From Nitriliruptorales bacterium (GTDB taxonomy: Bacteria; Actinomycetota; Nitriliruptoria; Euzebyales; Egibacteraceae), in the NCBI GenBank assembly GCA_007119305.1, contig SKPY01000461.1, positions 1-5,055 of the forward strand: a DNA stretch of 5,055 nt, given 5' to 3'. Positions 1 through 4,941 of the stretch are shown one piece after another. The position numbers and the translations under genes were made by a program. The notes below the pieces were generated by a model. The model worked only from the letters and a program-made list of their open reading frames with translations, searched no databases and was not told the DNA's origin. How positions within the stretch are numbered: position 1 is the stretch's first letter; each line of letters starts with the position of its first letter.

Positions 1-1
1 G

Positions 2-79
2 CACGCCGCCCTGCTCGGCGGCCGCGGGGTCCTGTCGAGCCACCAGGAGTGGCAGCTCGACCAGCTCGCCCGGCCCTGA
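2..79 (+). CDS. C-terminal end of an unrecognised protein (5' partial)
   Basis: An open frame enters from the left edge and ends at TGA 77-79, giving 25 residues ending in WQLDQLARP. Every codon ends in G or C, as in the confident genes of this window, which supports real coding. The fragment has no motif I can assign to a family. It lies on the same strand as the reductase gene that follows, but 132 bp and a strong GC-rich palindrome separate them, so co-transcription is not obvious. The product is unknown. Confidence 0.5.
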   Translation, partial: HAALLGGRGVLSSHQEWQLDQLARP

Positions 80-91
80 GGCGAGCCGCGG

Positions 92-105
92 GCGCGGCGC
101 CGCGC
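92..105. terminator. GC-rich palindrome after the upstream gene, possible terminator
   Basis: GCGCGGCGCCGCGC is a perfect 14-bp palindrome starting 13 bp after the TGA at 79. It sits inside a larger self-complementary stretch: GCCGCG at 85-90 can pair with CGCGGC at 103-108. There is no T-tract, so an intrinsic terminator is only plausible. In DNA of this GC content such palindromes also arise by chance. Confidence 0.3.
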
Positions 106-130
106 GGCGGGACGGCCTCGTCAGGGGCGC

Positions 131-169
131 CCACATCGCGAGGTGTGGCGTCGCTGCGCGCACTAAGGT
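131..169 (+). promoter_or_regulatory. Possible promoter/operator of the reductase gene
   Basis: TAAGGT at 164-169 fits the loose actinobacterial -10 pattern TANNNT and lies 42 bp before the ATG. No good -35 hexamer is visible. Just upstream, CCACA (131-135) and TGTGG (144-148) form an inverted repeat around a palindromic TCGCGA (136-141), where a regulator could bind and cover the -35 position. Assignment as promoter and operator is inference from position and symmetry. Confidence 0.25.
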
Positions 170-198
170 GGTGAGGCCGCCACGCAGCGGCGGGACGC

Positions 199-205
199 GA
201 AGGAG
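199..205 (+). promoter_or_regulatory. Ribosome binding site of the reductase gene
   Basis: GAAGGAG lies 6 nt before the ATG at 212. It fixes that ATG as the start in preference to the nearby GTG at 208, which opens a different, non-homologous frame of similar length. Confidence 0.8.
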
Positions 206-211
206 CGGTGC

Positions 212-1267
212 ATGGCGGTCGTCGCACAGACGGTGGAAACCCCCGGTCCGGACTCGCAGAGCCACGCCACGGACCTGCTGGTCATCGGTTCCGGCCCGGC
301 CGGGCTGTACGCCGCGTACTACGCGGGCTTCCGCGGCCTGTCGGTGACGCTGATGGACTCGCTGCCCGAGCCGGGCGGGCAGGTGGCCGCGCTCTACCCC
401 GAAAAGCTCATCTTCGACATCGCGGGCTTCCCGGCCGTCAAGGGCCAGGAGCTGATCGACAACCTCGTGAAGCAGGCCGGCCAGTTCGGCCCGGCCTACC
501 TGCTCGGGCACCGCGCCGAGCAGCTCGCGCACCACGACGACGGCGAGCACGTGACCGTCCGCACCCACCAGGGCGTGGCGGTCACGAGCCGCGCCGTGCT
601 CATCACCGGCGGCATCGGCACCTTCACGCCCCGGCCCCTGCCCGATGCGGAGGCCTTCGAGGGCAGGGGCGTCATGTACTTCGTGCCGAAGCTCGACGTG
701 CTCGCGGACCGCGACATCGTCATCGTCGGCGGCGGCGACAGCGCCTTCGACTGGGCCCACAACCTCGAGCCCATCGCCCGCTCGATCACGCTCGTGCACC
801 GCCGGGACCGCTTCCGCGCGCACGCGCACACCGTCGACGTCGTGCTGAAGTCGTCGGTCAACGTTCTCACCTACACCCAGGTCGCGCACCTGATCGGCGA
901 CGAGGGCCACTCCCCCGGGGCGAACACGGCCGACCCGTTCGCCATCCGCGGCGTCGAGCTGTTCAGCAACCAGACCGGCGAGCGCTGGACGGTCGCAGCG
1001 CAGGCAGTCATCGCAGCGCTCGGGTTCACGGCCGACCTGGGCCCCCTGAAGGGCTGGGGCCTGGTGCTCGACAAGCGCAAGATCGCGGTCGACACCACGA
1101 TGGCGACGAACCTGCCGCGCGTCTTCGCTGCCGGCGACATCACCGCCTATCCGGGCAAGGTCGACCTCATCTCCGTCGGGTTCGGAGAGGCCGCCACCGC
1201 GGTCAACAACGCGGCCACGGTCATCAACCCCGACGCGAAGCTGTTCCCCGGCCACTCGTCGAGCTGA
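212..1267 (+). CDS. Ferredoxin/flavodoxin-NADP+ reductase, thioredoxin-reductase-like type
   Basis: A 351-aa flavoprotein predicted to move electrons between NADPH and ferredoxin or flavodoxin in the cytoplasm. The FAD dinucleotide fold begins with VIGSGPAG (residues 24-31). A GGGDSA loop (173-178) starts the NADPH domain, and HRRDRFRA (196-203) is the usual contact for the NADP 2'-phosphate. NLPRVFAAGDI (300-310) is the second FAD signature. The CxxC pair that defines thioredoxin reductase in the NADPH domain is missing, and the whole protein has no cysteine, which points to the YumC-like ferredoxin-NADP reductase family. Length and the GHSSS tail fit that family. The start is set by GAAGGAG 6 nt upstream. 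It converges with the sucrase/ferredoxin-like gene downstream. Its electron acceptor is not encoded next to it on the same strand; the [2Fe-2S] protein at 1538-2464 is one candidate. Confidence 0.93.
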   Translation: MAVVAQTVETPGPDSQSHATDLLVIGSGPAGLYAAYYAGFRGLSVTLMDSLPEPGGQVAALYPEKLIFDIAGFPAVKGQELIDNLVKQAGQFGPAYLLGHRAEQLAHHDDGEHVTVRTHQGVAVTSRAVLITGGIGTFTPRPLPDAEAFEGRGVMYFVPKLDVLADRDIVIVGGGDSAFDWAHNLEPIARSITLVHRRDRFRAHAHTVDVVLKSSVNVLTYTQVAHLIGDEGHSPGANTADPFAIRGVELFSNQTGERWTVAAQAVIAALGFTADLGPLKGWGLVLDKRKIAVDTTMATNLPRVFAAGDITAYPGKVDLISVGFGEAATAVNNAATVINPDAKLFPGHSSS

Positions 1268-1444
1268 CCTGGTGAGCGGTGTGTGAGGGATAGCCGCACA
1301 GTCAGGCCCGGAGGCGGCGTGAGCATCGCGCAGTCGCGCCACCGCCGCGGTCGCATGCCGTGCGCTTGCAGGAGCGTGGCCATGATCGCGGTGCGCCGCT
1401 CCTCGGGGGTGCGCTTCCGCCGGGCCTGCTGTCCATGACGCTCA

Positions 1445-1472
1445 GGGCCCCGGCCCGGACCTCGTGGAGGTC
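1445..1472. repeat. Two small adjacent inverted repeats
   Basis: GGGCC (1445-1449) pairs with GGCCC (1452-1456), and GACCTC (1458-1463) pairs perfectly with GAGGTC (1467-1472) around a GTG loop. Both sit directly left of the longer hairpin at 1472-1497. The second shares base 1472 with that hairpin, so the two cannot form fully at the same time. Confidence 0.35.
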
Positions 1473-1497
1473 GCTGGGCAGCCTGCAGGCCCCAGCG
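1472..1497. terminator. Long hairpin between convergent genes, likely bidirectional terminator
   Basis: CGCTGGG (1472-1478) pairs with CCCAGCG (1491-1497). Inside, GCC (1481-1483) pairs with GGC (1488-1490) around a TGCA loop, giving a 10-bp stem with a 2-nt CA bulge. It lies about 205 bp after the reductase stop and about 40 bp beyond the minus-strand operon's stop. No T-tract is present on either side, so termination is inferred from stem strength and the convergent position. Confidence 0.45.
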
Positions 1498-1505
1498 CAT
1501 CAGAT

Positions 1506-1521
1506 GGGTCCCGGGGGACCC
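1506..1521. terminator. Hairpin just after the minus-strand operon, possible terminator
   Basis: GGGTCCC (1506-1512) and GGGACCC (1515-1521) are perfect inverted copies separated by two bases. They form a compact hairpin starting 16 bp past the TAG of the sucrase/ferredoxin-like gene. With the hairpin at 1472-1497 it would make a double stop for transcripts arriving from the right. No T-tract follows. Confidence 0.4.
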
Positions 1522-1537
1522 GCCGTGCAACGGTGAC

Positions 1538-2464
1538 CTACGCGGGCCTGCGGTCCGGCGCGGGCTCCTCATCGAGGCGCGTCAGCGCGTAGCGCGGCGG
1601 CGAGCCCGGCTGCGACGCGTGGCACGTGAACCTGCGTGCCTCGGGCTCCGGCGTCACCGTCACCTCGACGCGGTAGCGGCGCCCATCCCGTGCGGCGAAC
1701 AGCACACGGTGCGTCAAGGAGTCGACGCGCTCACGTGCCTGCGCCACGAGATCGTCGAGCCGGACAAGCCCGCGCTCCCGGCGCAGGAAGTGCTCCGCGG
1801 CCTGCACGACGAAGGGCAGGCTCGAGCGACCGCGGTAGTGGTCCAGGTCGACCCGGCCGGCACGGTGCGCGGCGGCCACCTGCGCGGCCTCGAGCGGGCC
1901 GACCCGCCCGTAGTAGACCCCTTCCGGGAGGCACACGAGGTTGCCGGCGAAGCGGTCGCCGCCGATGTGGGAGCACTCCCAGGTGGCCTCGGGGTGCAGC
2001 GCCGCCATGGCCCGCGCGAGCGGCCGACCGAGCTCGGCGCAGCACGCGTCGTGGCGGCCGTTGGTGCAGACGAGGAACAGCGGCCCGTCGACCGGCTCGC
2101 CACCCGAGCGTCGCTGCTGGGCCAGGGGCGCGAGGTCGAGGTCGAGGACGTCGGCCGGTGTGGCCACGGTGAACGCCTCGACGAACCCGCTGCCCTGGCT
2201 GGTGGCTGCGGCGAAGACCCGCCGGGGGCCGTCCTCGCCGGCCGGGCCGTGCCGTCGGATCAGCAGCAGCCGCGCCTGGAGTGCGCCTGCCCGCGCCTTG
2301 AGGGCGCGACCCACCTCGGGGGGGATGCGGCTCTCGAGGACGGCATCGCGCCCCCACGGCCCGTCCTGCTCGATGAGCAGCCAGCGGCGCACCTGGGAGG
2401 CGGTCGCACAGACGGGCTCGCCGAGGTCGAGCGCGTGCCGCGCGCACGCGAACCGGGTGCTCAC
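1538..2464 (-). CDS. Sucrase/ferredoxin-like [2Fe-2S] protein (thioredoxin-like fold)
   Basis: A 308-aa protein of the sucrase/ferredoxin-like family, whose members carry a [2Fe-2S] cluster on a thioredoxin-like fold and act as electron carriers; despite the name no sucrase activity is implied. The N-terminal part (about 1-115) holds C7, C19 and the family-like RWLLIEQDGPWG segment (27-38). The cluster region starts at LVCTNGRHDACC (131-142), where C133-x8-C142 matches the paired cysteines of the yeast relatives Apd1 and Aim32. It continues with ECSHIGGDRFAGNLV (163-177). In those yeast proteins two histidines in HxxxH complete the cluster; here H166 is present but position 170 is Asp. C164 and C178 lie close by. 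The GTG start overlaps the TGA of the oxygenase gene as GTGA and has GAGGA (2474-2478) 9 nt upstream, so the two are translationally coupled. It is the last gene of a three-gene operon and probably the redox partner of the oxygenase; the partner role is inference. Confidence 0.88.
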   Translation of the reverse strand: MSTRFACARHALDLGEPVCATASQVRRWLLIEQDGPWGRDAVLESRIPPEVGRALKARAGALQARLLLIRRHGPAGEDGPRRVFAAATSQGSGFVEAFTVATPADVLDLDLAPLAQQRRSGGEPVDGPLFLVCTNGRHDACCAELGRPLARAMAALHPEATWECSHIGGDRFAGNLVCLPEGVYYGRVGPLEAAQVAAAHRAGRVDLDHYRGRSSLPFVVQAAEHFLRRERGLVRLDDLVAQARERVDSLTHRVLFAARDGRRYRVEVTVTPEPEARRFTCHASQPGSPPRYALTRLDEEPAPDRRPA

Positions 2465-3627
2465 CGCGGCGCGTCCTCGCGCGCGATGCGCAGCAGCCCC
2501 TCGCGCACCAGCCGCCGCGCCAGGACGAGCCGCCCGGGCTCGTCGAGGTGTGCGGCGAGCTCGCGCGGGCGCAGCACCTCCGCCGCGATGACCGCCCGCA
2601 GCGGGGCTTCGGCGTGGGCCGGCAGCGACAGGGTGCGGTCCCCGAGCAGCAGCTCCGCGCGGTCGCCTCGGGGCCGCAGCGCGCACACCGCACCGAGCCT
2701 GCGCCGCAGCGGCGTGTCATCGGTGATCGCGTCGAGCTCGAGCAGGTCACACAGCTGCCCGTCGAGCAGCGGCGCACGGCCGGCCAGGAAGCCCTCCACG
2801 GTCGCGCGGGCGACGTCGCCCGCAGCGACCTTCTCGAGCGCGCGGGCGAGATCCCGCAGCCTGGCCGCCACCTGGGCGCTGAACGTCGCTGGCTCCCCGG
2901 CGAAGCCCAGCGGGAGGGGTTCGACGTGCGCGGGGTCCTGCGCGAGCGACGCGACGGCCTGCTTGGCGACGTCGTGCCAGGTCGTGGCCCGCACCCCGAT
3001 CGTGATGTGCAGCGAGGCCGCATCCACCGTGCGGGCCGCGTGGCGCGTGCCGCGGGGCAGGTAGAGGGCGTCGCCCGGGGCGAGGGTGAGGTCGCGTGGG
3101 TCGGTGTCGGCAGGGTCCCAGTACACCGCCCACTGCTTGCGCCCGTGCGTCTGCAGCGCGAACACGTCGTGCGCGTCGGCGTGGACGTTGAGGCCGGCCG
3201 CCACCGGCGGGGTGAGGTAGGCGTTGGCCTGCACCGGATGCGACAGCGCCTGCTCGAGGGCCCGGCAGAAGACCGCGAGCGGCGGCCAGTAGCGCTGCAG
3301 ACCCTGCAGCACGATCGTGGCGCCGTCCGCGAACTCCGCGAACACCTTGCCCGCGTCGGCGAGGTCGTCGATCGGACGCGACCCCACCCGGGCTCGTCGC
3401 AGGTAGCGCGCCGCCGGCAGCGTCTTGCCACCCCGCACCAGCCGGAACGCGGGCGCGCGCAACCCGGTCGAGGACACGAGGTGGTCGACGTGGTCGACGC
3501 TCAGCAGGTCCGCGAAGCCCGCCGGGTCCGCACCCGCGTGCAGCAACGGCGCACGGCCCCAGTGCTCGCGCCCGAAGTCGTCGACGTCGCCGACGCAGCG
3601 GCTGAGCGTGGCGTGCGGGTCTGTCAT
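2461..3627 (-). CDS. Cupin-4/JmjC-type Fe(II)/2-oxoglutarate-dependent protein hydroxylase
   Basis: A 388-aa protein resembling the cupin-4 (ribosomal oxygenase-like, YcfD/MINA/NO66) family, which hydroxylates protein side chains using Fe(II), O2 and 2-oxoglutarate. After a family-like opening (DFGREHWGRAPLL, residues 17-29), the double-stranded beta-helix carries the iron site: H149 and D151 in NVHADAHDVF, and the distal H196 in LYLPRGTRHAA (188-198). GRKQW (162-166) follows at the position of the 'GRKxW' segment of the family. Residues from about 215 to the end would form the dimerisation and winged-helix region. The ATG at 3627 lacks a clear Shine-Dalgarno. An in-frame GTG at 3684 would add 19 low-complexity residues and start only 6 nt after the peptide gene's TAG. 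I prefer the ATG because homology-like sequence begins just after it. It is flanked by an acidic repeat peptide and an iron-sulfur protein, suggesting the peptide as substrate. A ribosomal-protein target remains the main alternative. Confidence 0.85.
   Translation of the reverse strand: MTDPHATLSRCVGDVDDFGREHWGRAPLLHAGADPAGFADLLSVDHVDHLVSSTGLRAPAFRLVRGGKTLPAARYLRRARVGSRPIDDLADAGKVFAEFADGATIVLQGLQRYWPPLAVFCRALEQALSHPVQANAYLTPPVAAGLNVHADAHDVFALQTHGRKQWAVYWDPADTDPRDLTLAPGDALYLPRGTRHAARTVDAASLHITIGVRATTWHDVAKQAVASLAQDPAHVEPLPLGFAGEPATFSAQVAARLRDLARALEKVAAGDVARATVEGFLAGRAPLLDGQLCDLLELDAITDDTPLRRRLGAVCALRPRGDRAELLLGDRTLSLPAHAEAPLRAVIAAEVLRPRELAAHLDEPGRLVLARRLVREGLLRIAREDAPR
2474..2478 (-). promoter_or_regulatory. 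Ribosome binding site of the sucrase/ferredoxin-like gene
   Basis: GAGGA on the minus strand lies 9 nt before the GTG at 2464, inside the last codons of the oxygenase gene. It settles the start and supports coupled translation across the GTGA overlap. Confidence 0.6.
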
Positions 3628-3690
3628 GGCACGGTCGCGCCGGCCCGCGCCGGGCGCGTCGCCAGCGCGTGTCGCGTCCGCCACCTCGAG

Positions 3691-3948
3691 CTAGGCGTCG
3701 GTGCCGTCCGCGTCACCGGCGTCACCATCGGCCGCGTCCGTCGCGTCGCCGTCGGTGCCATCGGCGTCGCCGGCGTCACCGTCAGCCGCGTCGGTCGCGT
3801 CGCCGTCGGTGCCGTCCGCGTCAGCGCCGTCCGCGTCGCTGCCGTCGGCGTCGTTCAGCGGCGTCGGGGCACCTGCCTGCGCGACCGCGGGGCTGCTGCC
3901 ACGCTCGGTGCGGATGTCGTCATCGGTGAGGGTGCGCTGCTCGGTCAC
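3691..3948 (-). CDS. Acidic Asp/Ala/Gly/Thr repeat peptide, possible precursor or substrate
   Basis: An 85-aa peptide of unknown function. Residues 1-32 form a non-repetitive head that opens MTEQRTLTDDDIRTERGSSP. Residues 33-85 contain only D (21), A (15), G (11), T (5) and one S. The tail begins with DADGS, DADGA at 33-42, then has DADGTDGDATDAADGDAG twice (43-60, 61-78) and ends in DADGTDA. There are 26 acidic and 3 basic residues and no Cys, Lys, His or aromatic residue. The GTG start has GGAAGG 8 nt upstream and a promoter-like pair beyond it, and the two repeat copies differ only at synonymous sites, so translation is well supported. There is no signal peptide. It leads an operon with an Fe(II)/2-oxoglutarate hydroxylase and an iron-sulfur protein, so I infer a leader-plus-repeated-core substrate, perhaps hydroxylated on Asp or Thr. 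A calcium-binding acidic peptide is the alternative; the DxDG spacing is not a canonical EF-hand loop. Confidence 0.75.
   Translation of the reverse strand: MTEQRTLTDDDIRTERGSSPAVAQAGAPTPLNDADGSDADGADADGTDGDATDAADGDAGDADGTDGDATDAADGDAGDADGTDA
3694..3822 (-). repeat. Tandem 54-bp coding repeat, two full copies and a partial third
   Basis: Copies at 3769-3822 and 3715-3768 encode the same 18 residues (DADGTDGDATDAADGDAG). They differ at six bases, all at codon third positions and all synonymous. A partial third copy at 3694-3714 encodes DADGTDA; its bases 3697-3714 match 3805-3822 exactly. The final codon diverges (Ala instead of Gly) just before the TAG. Left of the full units on the protein lie two shorter DADG-plus-one units. 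Confidence 0.9.
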
Positions 3949-3956
3949 GCTCGCTG

Positions 3957-3962
3957 CCTTCC
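3957..3962 (-). promoter_or_regulatory. Ribosome binding site of the repeat-peptide gene
   Basis: GGAAGG read on the minus strand, 8 nt before the GTG at 3948. This is the best-spaced ribosome site of the operon and the chief evidence that the repeat is translated on the minus strand, since the opposite strand is also open here. Confidence 0.7.
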
Positions 3963-3985
3963 GCTGGGGTCAGTCCTCTTCGGGC

Positions 3986-4013
3986 ACGATAGCCCCGTGC
4001 CGGAGGGGCCAAA
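3986..4013 (-). promoter_or_regulatory. Candidate promoter of the minus-strand operon
   Basis: On the minus strand TTTGGC (4013-4008) and TATCGT (3991-3986) are separated by 16 nt and resemble -35 and -10 elements. Transcription would start near 3979, giving a leader of about 30 nt with the ribosome site in it. Two inverted repeats overlap the elements: GGCACG/CGTGCC (3983-3988 and 3996-4001) spans the -10, and GGGGCC/GGCCCC (4005-4010 and 4015-4020) spans the -35. Either could be an operator. The promoter is a motif-level call only. Confidence 0.4.
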
Positions 4014-4075
4014 CGGCCCCGCCGTCCAGCAACGCTACAGCGTCACGCTGCGCGTGCACGAGGTCGGAGCGACCT

Positions 4076-4085
4076 GGAGGAGGAG
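4076..4085 (+). promoter_or_regulatory. Ribosome binding site of the sulfurtransferase gene
   Basis: GGAGGAGGAG lies 5 nt before the ATG at 4091. It fixes that start even though the same frame is open 130 codons further upstream, through the antisense of the repeat peptide. Confidence 0.85.
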
Positions 4086-4090
4086 CCCGC

Positions 4091-4903
4091 ATGCGTCCAC
4101 TCGTCGAGGCCGACTGGGTCGCCACCCGCCTGCACGACCCACGGGTGGCCCTGGTGGACTGCCGCTTCGTGCTCGGCGACCCCGACGCGGGCCGGCGTGC
4201 GTACGTGGGCGGTCATCTGCCCGGGGCGGCGTTCTGCGACCTCGAGACCGACCTGTCCGGCCCGCACGGGCCCGGCCGGCACCCGCTGCCTGCTCCGGAG
4301 GCCTTCGCGCGTTCGGCACGCCGCGCCGGCATCCGCGCAGACGGCATCACGATCGCCTACGACGACGGTTCGCACGCCGGGGCGGCGCGGCTGTGGTGGC
4401 TGCTGCGTCACATGGGGCAGCCACGGGCGGCAGTGCTGCGCGGCGGCCTGGCGGCTTGGCCGGGCCCGCTGCGCGCAGGGTACGAGCCGATCCGCCAGGG
4501 GGATCTGCGACCGCGACCGGCGGCCGGGGACGTCGTGACCCGTGGTGACGTCCTGGCCGGGCTGGGCCAGCCCGGGCGGGTGCTCATCGACGCGCGCGCC
4601 CCGGAGCGCTACCGCGGCGAGCGCGAGCCCATCGACCCGGTCGCCGGGCACATCCCCGGAGCTGTCAACGTGCCGTTCACCGCCGTCCTCAGGCCGCCCG
4701 ACGGTGGTGGGTCTGACGCCACGCGACGCCTGGCCGAGCTGGCCCGCGCCGACGCCGAGCTCGTCGCCTACTGCGGCTCGGGGGTGACCGCCTGCGTGGT
4801 GCTCCTCGCGCTTGCCGAGGCGGGCCGCGAGGACGCGCAGCTGTACGCGGGCTCGTGGAGCGACTGGTCGGCGCACGGCCTGCCGGTTGCCCGCGACGTC
4901 TGA
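4091..4903 (+). CDS. Thiosulfate/3-mercaptopyruvate sulfurtransferase, two rhodanese domains
   Basis: A 270-aa cytoplasmic tandem-rhodanese enzyme that transfers sulfane sulfur from 3-mercaptopyruvate or thiosulfate to thiol acceptors or cyanide. The N-terminal domain (about 4-128) is non-catalytic and carries the family signature GGHLPGAAFCDLETDLSGP (40-58); YDDG (90-93) occupies the place of the lost active-site loop. The C-terminal domain (about 148-265) carries VLIDARAPERYRG (164-176), AGHIPGAVNVPF (185-196) and the catalytic loop CGSGVT (228-233) with Cys228 as persulfide carrier. LYAGSWSDWS (251-260) is also typical. The CGSGVT loop favours mercaptopyruvate-type enzymes, while bacterial members are often annotated as thiosulfate-specific, so substrate preference is left open. 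Length is normal. It is divergent from the acidic-peptide operon across 142 bp. A role in iron-sulfur supply for that operon is possible but not shown. Confidence 0.92.
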   Translation: MRPLVEADWVATRLHDPRVALVDCRFVLGDPDAGRRAYVGGHLPGAAFCDLETDLSGPHGPGRHPLPAPEAFARSARRAGIRADGITIAYDDGSHAGAARLWWLLRHMGQPRAAVLRGGLAAWPGPLRAGYEPIRQGDLRPRPAAGDVVTRGDVLAGLGQPGRVLIDARAPERYRGEREPIDPVAGHIPGAVNVPFTAVLRPPDGGGSDATRRLAELARADAELVAYCGSGVTACVVLLALAEAGREDAQLYAGSWSDWSAHGLPVARDV

Positions 4904-4941
4904 CGGCACGGGCACTGCGCGACCCGCCCGCTACAGACGCA

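Larger units (their letters stand above)
1268..1537. other. Convergent intergenic region, no confident gene
   Basis: These 270 bp lie between the stops of two convergent genes. Open frames cross it on both strands, but none has a good start, an even codon pattern or a recognisable domain. Its right half holds four consecutive perfect inverted repeats between 1445 and 1521, listed separately. A short minus-strand stretch around 1380-1435 has coding-like third positions but opens into nothing recognisable. Confidence 0.6.

Noticed and set aside
212..1267. Thioredoxin reductase
   Set aside because: The redox-active CxxC is absent and there is no cysteine in the protein.
208..1275. A 355-codon open frame starting at GTG 208
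   Set aside because: It is the +1 shadow of the reductase gene. Its Arg/Pro/Ala-rich translation has no domain, while the 212 frame has FAD and NADP motifs and the better-placed ribosome site.
1319..1438. Plus-strand 39-aa ORF after GGAGG (1310-1314)
   Set aside because: The spacing is only 4 nt and the product is an Arg/Cys-rich string without even codon bias; chance is likelier.
1147..1572. Minus-strand 141-codon open frame over the convergent gap
   Set aside because: It overlaps the ends of two confident genes, has no ribosome site and has no recognisable domain beyond the weak stretch reported as a low-interest finding.
1731..3431. Minus-strand 566-codon open frame
   Set aside because: It is an out-of-frame shadow of the oxygenase and iron-sulfur genes, with a low-complexity Arg/Ser/Pro-rich product. 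Long stop-free frames are expected at this GC content.
3694..3822. CRISPR-like or intergenic tandem repeat
   Set aside because: The units abut with no spacers and are in-frame codons of the acidic peptide.
3691..3948. EF-hand, dockerin or RTX calcium-binding domain
   Set aside because: The DxDG runs lack the DxDxDG-to-Glu loop spacing and the GGxGxD nonapeptide; calcium binding is kept only as a possibility.
3701..4090. N-terminal extension of the sulfurtransferase through a Ser/Ala/Pro repeat
   Set aside because: The frame is open but this part is the antisense of the acidic repeat. The GGAGGAGGAG site before ATG 4091 and the normal enzyme length fix the later start.
2548..4548. Plus-strand 666-codon open frame
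   Set aside because: It runs antisense to the operon and then out of frame through the sulfurtransferase, with no motif or start signal.
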